Both the position numbers and the translations under genes were made by a program. 64,000 nt of DNA from Bolinopsis microptera (lineage: Eukaryota > Ctenophora > Tentaculata > Lobata > Bolinopsidae): contig NC_087077.1 of assembly GCF_026151205.1 (NCBI RefSeq), forward strand, positions 4,342,001 through 4,406,000, written 5' to 3'. Shown here in pieces: positions 56,501-64,000 of the stretch (positions are counted from its first letter, which is position 1; each line of letters begins with the position of its first letter). A model generated the notes under the pieces. That model ran no database searches and was not told where the DNA came from. It saw nothing but the letters and a program-made list of their open reading frames with translations.

Positions 56501-57904
56501 CTTTATAACTAGGTATCATTTTAATTGCAAATGATATGAGTGTTAAGTTATTCTCAAATGATCATACATACCTCGCATCTTATTTCAAATAACTCTTCAG
56601 TGATAATAAAAACAAGCATTGTTGCACATAATGAAGGCAGCCATCTGGTGCAAGTATCCTACACATCCAAATCATGGAATGGTAATGGAACACTATGTGA
56701 TGATGGGTGGGACAACAGGGAGGCGGGGATCATTTGTAGACAGAACGGGTTTAAGGTTAGTATTAGCAGATTTGCATTGCCTTGTACCACTCATAACAAT
56801 ATTATGTAAGAGCTGCTATTGGTTTATAATTTATATAACTAGTGTATAGTGTAGTGTTGATCTACGATTGTTCAGTACGGAAAAGCTATTTCCTTGGTGA
56901 CAGACAGAGAAGATTTTGTCCTGACAGGACTGGATTGCCCATGTGACGAAAAAGAAAACCTGGAGCACTGTTCAGCAACAAGATATGAAGATAGTGAACT
57001 CCCCTGTCTGCCTGAAGAGACTGCAGGTGTTAGATGTTACAACCGTAAGTTTCCTCTAACTATTACACATGATGTGACCTCGACTTTAGCATATTTCAAG
57101 CAGTAGTCAATGAAGGCAGTTGTGTTTAGGATAGTATATAAACTTGCACCTATTTGATGGTAACTTATGAGACTGTGAATACATCCTTATCTCAATGAGA
57201 CAATAGAGATTTTAAAATGATGAGTGCATCTTTTTCAGAGTCAACGGAGATCATAGGTACATTCTTGAAGAAAACGGCTTCAAAGAAAAAAGCTTACAAA
57301 ATTTTCCTTTCAATTGAGGTAAGAAATTTGAGGAAAAAATACAAAATGACATGACAATCAAACTTTGATTATTTGGCAAGTTCATCTAATCAGCGGGTAT
57401 TATTTTAGGTTGACTTAACTTTTGAATTACTGTTCAGTAGGATTAAGGTATCACAAATCAGAACTTAATTTGATAAACTCTTACTACAGGTGAACAAATT
57501 TGGTGAACCATTTGGTCTTACTCGTCTGCATTCTTCTTCTTTTGAAGTGAAATCTCAATCAGTTAAACTTAAAACTGGAAAAGCAAGTGTAAGCTATTTT
57601 GAAATATTTTTCATGGAGATGTTGAAATTCCATAAAATTTGTGATTTGACGTACATCTGATTCTTAGAATGGCAAACTTTCTTCTCAATAAAATTTTACA
57701 ATTTCGATATCGATCCATCTTTATAAGATTTAACACCTTATTGATCATAACATACCCCAGGTTAAAGTGAAAGAAGGTGCAGCCTTTGTCACGCTAATAG
57801 CAAAAAAGCCTAAAGGTCATGGTCGGCCTAATCCAGATTGCTTGACAGTGGAGATGGAGGGACCAGCAAATGGTCAACACCACGAATTTGAACATTGTTT
57901 CTAG
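50548..57904 (+). CDS. Secreted multidomain protein: GCC2/GCC3, CCP, Ig, CCP, SRCR
   Basis: Exons: 50548-50602, 50915-51040, 51299-51460, 51666-51860, 52469-52603, 53637-53931, 54090-54253, 54377-54494, 54627-54814, 55328-55483, 55794-55991, 56248-56415, 56601-56755, 56876-57044, 57239-57318, 57490-57588 and 57761-57904. They total 868 residues in one frame, and most introns are phase 1, as in shuffled extracellular modules. In order: signal peptide 1-18, furin-type RQKR at 26-29, a GCC2/GCC3-like Cys module (48-114; CPLGTYQPSAATTSC), CCP 117-178, about four Ig-like domains 181-590 (the last with the classic DLGQYYC), CCP 599-652, SRCR 670-761 (GTLCDDGWD), then 107 residues without a family I know. 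No transmembrane segment is seen, so it is probably secreted. The modules suggest ligand or microbe recognition or adhesion. The exon 6/7 and 8/9 joins are the least certain. Confidence 0.82.
51847..52440. repeat. 119-120-bp tandem repeat carrying a copied splice donor
   Basis: About five copies. Each starts with the last bases of the mosaic-protein gene's exon 4 and its donor (CAACCAGTGTTACAGTAAGA at 51847, 51966, 52085 and 52205; slightly altered at 52325), followed by AT-rich intron sequence. Copies are more than 93% alike. The true coding donor is the first copy (exon ends 51860). Confidence 0.92.
52947..53576 (-). mobile_element. 5'-truncated LINE with 15-bp target duplication
   Basis: AAAGCTTCTCCAATA occurs at 52947-52961 and 53562-53576, bracketing a minus-strand segment that ends in a short TAC microsatellite tail. 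Inside, 53061-53558 encodes the C-terminal tail of a LINE reverse-transcriptase protein (LRRILNIRWP, RWRMLGHILRGQEDSPA, GRRGRPCLNLLDVIRKDLT). The open frame begins at the truncation point. The intact duplication and frame suggest a recent insertion. It lies in intron 5 of the mosaic-protein gene, in antisense. Confidence 0.88.
54826..55244. mobile_element. MITE-like element with poly-G/poly-C termini
   Basis: The left end is a G run then CCAAGTGGATATTTGTAGATA. The right end is the inverse, ending in 27 C. TTATCA flanks both sides (54826-54831 and 55239-55244), a likely 6-bp target duplication. Inside, two related copies of a roughly 170-bp TTTGTAGATAAATGTAGATA-type segment are present. No coding frame. 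It lies in intron 9 of the mosaic-protein gene. Confidence 0.8.
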
Positions 57905-57946
57905 TAATTGAGAAAGAAAAAATTTTTGTAGGCTTGCGTTGTGAGC

Positions 57947-57952
57947 AATAAA
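57947..57952 (+). terminator. Polyadenylation signal AATAAA, mosaic-protein gene
   Basis: AATAAA 43 nt after the stop codon at 57904, with T/TG-rich sequence around it. A very short 3' UTR would result. Confidence 0.55.
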
Positions 57953-58342
57953 TTAATTTCTATTCTTTCTTGGATACAAGTTTAGATCAGTAGAAGAAGT
58001 ATAGAATATTTTAAATAAACAAATCATGCATGAAATGGATTACTATGTAAAAGTAAAAGTAAAGTTAGTAATAAAGTAAAATTTAATTCCTTTACACTTT
58101 AGTTTCTTTCGCTAATGATTGGTAGATGCATACAGCATAGATCAGTAAGCTGAATAACACAGCTTTTTGTTTATTATCTAGATGACAGTTGACAAGGTCA
58201 ATGATGTGAAATCATATGGTATAAAATATCGACAGTAACAATAATCTCAATTAATGGATAATGTTTGAATATTTACGAATGAATTTGTTAATTGTGCTGT
58301 GTTATGATTTTGTCTTTGAAATGTATATGATAGTATAACTGC
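57953..58342. other. Intergenic, nothing recognised
   Basis: AT-rich unique sequence. Confidence 0.5.
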
Positions 58343-59090
58343 TTGCTCTATCCAGAGCCCTTGCGCTTGCAGTAGCGCGCGCCCACCTCACGGCGGTAAA
58401 AAGGGCTCTAGCCATCAACCCACCCAACGATTTTGGCACCACTCTACAGTGGTGCCAAAATTACCCGCGCTTTTGTCTGCCTCATATGCGACGTGTGTAG
58501 CGACTCGTAGGTCATTTAGCCAGACGTGAAGAACTATTATTGAGTCATCAATTTCTCTTCTGGGAACCCATTCAAAGACATCGTCAAAGGGGAAGACCAC
58601 ATTTCACATACATTGATATCCTTCGGAAGGACACGGGGCTTGACGACAGCAAAGAAATTAACAAACTCATGCTGGATAGACAGATTTGGAAATTGGTTGA
58701 CGATGTCAACCCATCGAGATCGTTGCTCTGCGAAGCAAGAATGCTAGTTCGCGCGGCGCGTCGAATGTCGAAGCGGCGAAGTCCTCCAAATTTGGAAAAA
58801 GACTATTTCTGTTCGGACGCTAAAGCCGCCCTAAGTCGAGTCGATTGTAGCCTTTCAGACATTGATTGCGTAAACGAAACGTGTCGTACGTCACCTCAAG
58901 ATCGGGTGACAGGGGGCTGACCTTGTAGCGCGATGCACTACTGGGTCGCGCGCGCGCATCCAATAATGCTTCTCGCAACCACACTTCGGTAGATCGGCGA
59001 GATGCACCACTGTGCTACACCTAACCATGTGCTTTCGCGCTGTGAGGCGGGCGCGCGCTACTGCACGCGCAAGGGCTCTGGATAGAGCAA
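58343..59090. mobile_element. GC-rich element with 49-bp terminal inverted repeats
   Basis: TTGCTCTATCCAGAGCCCTTG at 58343 extends through GCAGTAGCGCGCGCCC to 58391 and recurs inverted at 59042-59090 with only 2-3 mismatches. A perfect 13-bp hairpin (TTTTGGCACCACT, 58431-58460) lies inside. A related left end recurs at 60269-60318. Base composition is much richer in CpG than the surroundings. It encloses a LINE-like protein fragment, so the inverted ends may belong to one element that captured or was hit by another. Confidence 0.65.
58540..58920 (+). pseudogene. LINE-type reverse-transcriptase C-terminal fragment
   Basis: A frame with HRQRGRPHFTYIDILRKDTG and LDRQIWKLVDDV matches the tail of LINE polyproteins in general pattern (GRP...D.L.D.G....DR..W), like the fragment at 53061-53558 but from a different copy or family. 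The catalytic part of the protein is absent. The rest of the frame (rich in Arg, Ser, Asp) has no recognised domain. Confidence 0.55.
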
Positions 59091-59829
59091 CCACTGTGCC
59101 TCACCGAGCTGCGAAGGATTGACATCGTGAATCAAGGGCTGACCATGCCCGAACCTAATTGATCATTGATTGGGTCTGAGGTCACGTGATTATGAGCCTA
59201 TGAGGTCACGTGACTATGACTTGTATCACGTTGCGACCCCCACGGTCGTTTCACTATGTGACGATACAGGGGGAGCCGCGCACTTCGTGCGCGGCGGGTC
59301 ATACAACGTATGACAAACTATGACGTCACCAGACCTTGTCTTCCGTTTCCCGCTCATTGGACCAGGTGAGCTTGCATGCTTGTGAATGAATGTGTAAGTA
59401 CAGCTGTACTGTAGTTTATACCTAATTAACCCCTATACACTGTCACTATGCACTATATAAACCTGAAAAGTGGTTACTGCATAATGGAGGGAGAATTGCC
59501 AAGACTACCTGCGCTACATAGACGCTGTTGTCAGCACTGCACACGCGCGCACGAACCTTCCCATCGGGGTTCGTGGATAGGTGCTTTTCTTGACTTGTGA
59601 AACAAGCGCGCCCGAAGTGGCGCGAAAGCACATGGTTAGGTGAATATAACTGCTACTACCTGATGAAAAGTAACGTAACGTTACACGTTACTAAGTTACT
59701 TTAAAGCTAATATAAAGGTTATTTATATCGCGGTGACCACTTTGACTGTTGACGCGACTCGCGCATTATATTGCCAATTGCTTGCTTGAAGCAAGTTGCT
59801 TCGCTTCGAAAAGATCGCAGCAAAGATAA
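59091..59829. other. Repeat-derived GC-rich sequence
   Basis: It contains two nearby copies of TGAGGTCACGTGA (59180-59215) and pieces similar to the neighbouring inverted-repeat element (CTAACCATGTGCTTTCGCGC near 59022 and its inverse near 59620). No gene is supported. Confidence 0.45.
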
Positions 59830-60438
59830 TTACTGGGCCGCGCTCAGCCTGTCATTCCGCCGAATCTCTATGAACATAATAGCTTGAGGTCCCCAGGTAA
59901 CAGAGATAAAAACTGGAAAGGGCCACATGTTGGCATCGTTAATAAACAAATAAACCAAAAAGCGCAGCCACGTCCCACGAAATTTATTGACAGGTGATCA
60001 AATGGTACTCGTTTAAAGTTTGTGAAGTAACGCGCCGCCGCTTTTGGCTTTCGTCTCGAAATTTTGCCGGTGACCAGTACTTTGACGTGAAATATCGCGC
60101 ACTGGGTCAGTCCATTACTTTCAAATATTGTTTTGGAGGACTTCGCCGCTTCGATTTGTTCTTCTTAATGTACAATGACAAGTACTTTAAGTGCGGAATG
60201 TGCATAATCTTCATTTATATTTACATTGTCGGGGAAAATTTTCAATTACCTTTGAAATTGATGTTTGAATTGCTCTATCCAGAGTCTTTGCAATGGCGCG
60301 TGCCCGCCTCCCGACGGTAAAGTTTCTTTATTAATTGTGAACCAAGCGCGCCCGCAGCGGCGCGAAATCTTGACCATTATTAATGATCTGACCCGGCGCC
60401 CGTTACTTCGCAGCAATTGTGAATTACCTCGGGTCAAT

Positions 60439-60527
60439 ATTTCGAGAAGAAAGCGGTGCGCGCTACTTCGAAGAAATTTAGAAGAGTATAATTTTCGAAG
60501 TAGCGCGCGCCGCTTTCTTCTCGAAAT
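60439..60527. repeat. 34-bp inverted repeat, 33 of 34 matched
   Basis: Arms 60439-60472 and 60494-60527 (ATTTCGAGAAGAAAGCGG at the outer side) differ at one base and flank a 21-nt loop. It is nested in the foldback element. Confidence 0.9.
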
Positions 60528-60660
60528 GTTAGCCATAGGCAAGTGCTACGAGACACCGGGTTAGTCCATTAGCGATGGACAAATAGAATAGCCGCTCAAT
60601 CTTTAGTATATAGCTATAGTATATACCTATACTACCTTTGACCTTATAATACCAATCACT

Positions 60661-60803
60661 GTCATAAAGATGTAATTACGCGAGACCGAACTAATAGTCG
60701 TTACCAATGCGCGGCGGGTCTACTTACCCTTAGTTTACAGGTAAGTACTAGTAGACCAGCGCACGACTATTAGCTCGGTCTCATCTTGTTACATCTTCAT
60801 GAC
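60661..60803. repeat. Long imperfect hairpin, about 65-bp arms
   Basis: GTCATAAAGATGTAA with GAGACCGAACTAATAGTCGT on the left pairs with the inverse on the right (ACGACTATTAGCTCGGTCTC, TTACATCTTCATGAC). The loop is about 13 nt. It looks like a separate small inverted-repeat element inserted in the foldback element. Confidence 0.85.
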
Positions 60804-60990
60804 AACTATACTATCTATGAGTATGATCTATCATTACTAGCACAAGTGACACGGTAGCGTATAATTTCACATGTTGGCCGGGAAAGCGGACTAGTTGCAG
60901 AATCTAGCTTACCTGGGGACCTCAGGCTATTATGTTCATAAACATAGAATAGAGATTCGGCGGAATGACAGGCTGAGCGCGGCCCAGTAA

Positions 60991-63559
60991 AATCTAGCAT
61001 GTCAAGGGATAATTTCATTAAGTTCAGCAGCTAAGAACTGGTCAGAGGATTGACCATTCTAGAAGTATTAATTAAATGAGGGCCCTCTTTCAAGTGAGTC
61101 ATAAAGGAGTAGGCCAGTAATCAGTATATATGATATATTGCCCCCCCCCCCCTATATTTACCATCCACACCGTGCTTCAGAGAGTGTGTTTGTAGAGTTG
61201 TAAACAAATAAAACCAATTAATTGAATGCATCAAATTAGTTTATTGAAGTCTAGAGTGCATTACACACACTATACAAAAATGAAAGCTTGAGCTGCCTAC
61301 TCTCACTAATTTTCGAAGCTCCAAACTTCTGAAATAATGAACTGCCAATTTAAAGCCCACATGTCAGAAAGATACATACACTACAAACGTTTGAAAAGCG
61401 TTCAGAATGTAAACTTGTACGATTCTGACATGTAGCTAAAGATAATGGGGAGGGGCAGTGACAGAACACTAGTCTGCATTTCAGTTTGAAGCCACCAAAA
61501 GTAGCGAGAACATTTCGCTCATCAGCCACCGCAAAACTTATATCAACCTATCTAGAACGTGGGTACGCGCCAAAATACAATACTCCATAATAAACCATGC
61601 AAAAATATAATACGAAACAAAAAACTGAGATTTCGGTCATCATTAGTAAATGTAAACCATATGACAGTGATACCAATCTGATGTATGTATTGCTTAGAGC
61701 TTGCTCCTCTACAACGAGTTTTATTTGTTAATATTTTGAAGGGAGTTCTGGGAAATTTGTTTAGGAGACTGCTCATTATTACATACATCAAGCAATGATC
61801 CCATGGACAACTTTCAATCAGTTGCCATGGAAACATGTAAACATCAATATCAAACGAATAAAAACACGACATACATCAAGTCACATTAGCTTGCAGGATA
61901 TGAGAAATTTGACGAATCACATCAATCTGTCAAATATTATCAATCAAATGCCCACATTAATTTTAGGTCAAATATTCACATGAATTGCAAGCTCTTATAA
62001 TCTCTGAATGTTGGAATCGTCACGTTGTAAAAAGTTGTGTTAACGAGGCAGCAGTGAATTACAGAACAACAACAACGTTACCAAAACTAGAAATTTAGGA
62101 AACATTTAAAGATGGTTGCTATATATTATCTGGTGGGTGAACTATCCAAGAAGCTAGTTAAAGTAGGACCTGACACGTGTCCTGCACGTCACCAGGCCGT
62201 TCTAACCAATAAATTAGCCTTTAAGAACATTGCACTATTATTTAACTCAGGGGGAAGTGTACTAAGTGTACTCACTTAAGAGTACAAATTGCTATTAGGT
62301 GGGAGGGAGTCGGGAGATGGTAGCCTTGTATAATTGCTATTAGGTGGGTGGGGGGGGGGGGGGGGGGGAGATGGTAGCCTTGTATAGTTCTATATTCACC
62401 AGATCTTAGGTAATGCCCGGACGTTAATAAAGTTTAATAAATAATACAATAAAATGAAATTATTTACACAACAATTTAATTGCCATATTCTCGAACCCTT
62501 GACAAAACAAAAGACTATGACAAACGCTCTAAAAACAACACCAGAGTAGGCTAAAATAAACATATACAGGAGATTGGTACCACCTTATCATATACAAATC
62601 AATAAAAAATTTGATGTAGGAGCAGCAGGTTAACCGCCGGACTCCAACTCGTACCCAGATCTAGATAAGTTGACAGGGCTCGCGACCCAGTAACGGTCTG
62701 TACGGCACATCCCTTCACAGGTCCCAGGGCAACAACAACAAACAAAAAGGGAAACTGTGGGGGGTCCCACAGAGGGATGCACCGAACATTAAACATTAAT
62801 ATACATAATCTTACGATCCCCTTGACATGAGGATCGTAGAAACACGCAGCTCAAGCGCGTCGCCATGACAACAGTTCCGAGTTGTCAGGACAACACAAGT
62901 GTGGTCAATGGTCATGTGGATGTAAGACTTGGTGTTAAAACATTAAACATGGTTCTACGGTAATAATCTGGCCCGGGCAGCAGTTGTTCGAGCCGGGCTC
63001 ATGTGCACCACCATAACAATATATCGGTCAATAAGTGAAAACTTCTGGCCCCAATTTTCTGTCCAGGGGAAGAGGCTCTTAAGGGAGATTTAAGGCTTGG
63101 AATTGTATTCAGTGGGTAATTGTTATCAAATGAAGATAACGTTGATATGGGTGTAGACTGATCTCTGCCAATTTAAACGATACAGAGATCAGATAAGGAG
63201 GTTAGGGAGGACAGAAAATTGGGGTTATGTATTAAAATATAAAAAATTGTTACTGTTTTATTTAAAATACTGATTGACAATACTCTGGTCCACAACTCAA
63301 ATTATTCCATCGAAATTAATAAAACCGAAGTATAATAAAAACCAAAATTTAAGTTTTCGCTCAAGTCGGGGTACACACCCCTTTAAACATCCAATAAATA
63401 AACAGAAAGGTTCCCGTGAGGTCCCCTGCTTACGAGGGTTCCCCCGCGGGTGGGAGGGTGGTCTCTGGTTAGAGTCCGTCCCAGGGAAGCTGTCCACGTA
63501 TCCACTGTCTCTGTCTGAAGCCGGGTCATACAGGCCCTAGCTGTGAAACTGAACGGGGG
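60991..63559. other. Intergenic; possible 3' UTR of the BTG gene
   Basis: No coding exon is supported. It holds a 12-nt C run (61141), a roughly 45-bp duplication with a 19-nt G run (62288-62390, GATGGTAGCCTTGTATA twice) and minus-strand AATAAA signals at 63257-63262 and 61240-61245. The first would give the BTG transcript a 3' UTR of about 300 nt, the second one of about 2.3 kb. Confidence 0.4.
63257..63262 (-). terminator. Candidate polyadenylation signal, BTG/Tob gene
   Basis: AATAAA on the minus strand, about 300 nt after the stop codon at 63560. Confidence 0.4.
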
Positions 63560-64000
63560 TTATTGAACGGCCACCAACTCTGGATGCACTGGATGGGTCG
63601 CCCAACTAACTGGGATGAATTGTTGGGGGTTGTGGGGCATCATGTGGTAGGGATGAGGGGGTTGCGGGACCGGAGAGGCAACACTCCGGGGGATGAAGGG
63701 CTGGGCGTTAACCAGATCCTGCAGGTCAGGGGAGCGGGACCGGTCGTCGCTGTCACTGCTGCACTCGCTGTAGTTGGAGCGGCGGTGATGGATCACGGAC
63801 TGCAGGTTCCGCCTCTTCTGCTGCTGGATCTTCTCCCAGGACTGCATAGGAAGTCGGATGTCATCAGTGGAGACAGCTTGCTGCTGGTCGTACTGATAAG
63901 CTTCAGGGCTGAACCTCTTCAGGACGGAGAGGGAGCCTTGATCTCCTATTCTATAACACACCTCATAGGGGTCCATCCAGAGGAAGAAAGAGTCTGGCAG
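63560..64000 (-). CDS. BTG/Tob family anti-proliferative protein, C-terminal part
   Basis: The frame is open to the right edge of the window, so the N-terminal part of the gene lies outside. At the edge it reads LPDSFFLWMDPYEVCYRIG, the conserved box-B end of the BTG/Tob domain. A Ser/Asp/Gln/Pro-rich tail of about 125 residues follows, with SDSDDRSRSPDL and a run of His/Pro/Met near the end. BTG/Tob proteins bind the CAF1/CCR4 deadenylase and promote mRNA deadenylation and cell-cycle arrest. The tail is longer than in BTG1/2 and shorter than in Tob, nearer to BTG3/4 length. The methionine at 63976 lies inside the domain and is not the start. Confidence 0.88.
   Translation of the reverse strand: MPDSFFLWMDPYEVCYRIGDQGSLSVLKRFSPEAYQYDQQQAVSTDDIRLPMQSWEKIQQQKRRNLQSVIHHRRSNYSECSSDSDDRSRSPDLQDLVNAQPFIPRSVASPVPQPPHPYHMMPHNPQQFIPVSWATHPVHPELVAVQ

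Larger units (their letters stand above)
59830..60990. mobile_element. Foldback-type element with about 75-bp inverted ends
   Basis: TTACTGGGCCGCGCTCAGCC at 59830 continues to about 59902 (GAGGTCCCCAGGTAA) and is repeated inverted at 60908-60990, with one roughly 13-bp insertion. Two further hairpins (60439-60527 and 60661-60803) and an end fragment of the 58343 element (60269-60318) lie inside, so insertions are nested. No target duplication that I can read. No transposase frame. Confidence 0.75.

Overview
The window is nuclear DNA from an intron-bearing animal. It is AT-rich, its introns follow GT-AG rules, and the gene families are animal ones: a homeodomain, BTG/Tob, a Rab26/37-type GTPase, and SRCR, CCP and Ig modules. 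The animal looks like a non-vertebrate metazoan, but I cannot place it further from sequence alone. No prokaryotic operon, CRISPR array, rRNA, intact tRNA or viral gene was seen.

Layout. Positions 1-30.9 kb are gene-poor. They hold tandem arrays (periods 10, 12, 33, 38, 41, 44, 56 and 63 bp), a 1.09-kb pure GA tract, a few transposon remnants and a few weak exon candidates (726-949 minus; 4229-4560 plus; 16585-16674 plus). From 30.9 to 35.2 kb two genes converge tail to tail. One is a three-exon gene for a small secreted, probably GPI-anchored, Cys-rich Ly6/three-finger-like protein (plus). The other is an intronless homeobox gene (minus). From 36.5 to 49.3 kb an eight-exon Rab26/37-type GTPase gene lies on the minus strand. 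Its coding sequence is only 630 nt, and its 8.3-kb first intron is largely tandem arrays, including 29 CACGTG E-boxes in one 480-bp block. From 50.5 to 57.9 kb a 17-exon plus-strand gene encodes an 868-residue secreted mosaic protein: signal peptide, furin site, GCC2/GCC3-like Cys module, CCP, about four Ig-like domains, CCP, SRCR and an unassigned C-terminal region. From 58.3 to 61.0 kb lies a GC-richer patch of nested inverted-repeat elements with a LINE tail. The right edge cuts a BTG/Tob gene (minus).

How it fits together. The genes do not form a pathway. Two encode secreted or surface proteins of kinds used in recognition and immunity (mosaic protein and Ly6-like protein), one a secretory-granule-type Rab, and two encode regulators (homeodomain, BTG). 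What unites the window is how tandem repeats sit in it. They fill introns up to 21 bp from a splice donor, duplicate a splice donor five times, and carry transposon- or tRNA-like pieces. Long open frames inside the arrays (up to 1701 codons) arise because the unit lengths are multiples of three, and I do not call them genes.

All multi-exon models were assembled by hand from splice sites, phase and protein-family match. The Rab, mosaic-protein and Ly6-like models each close in frame exactly (209, 868 and 225 residues).
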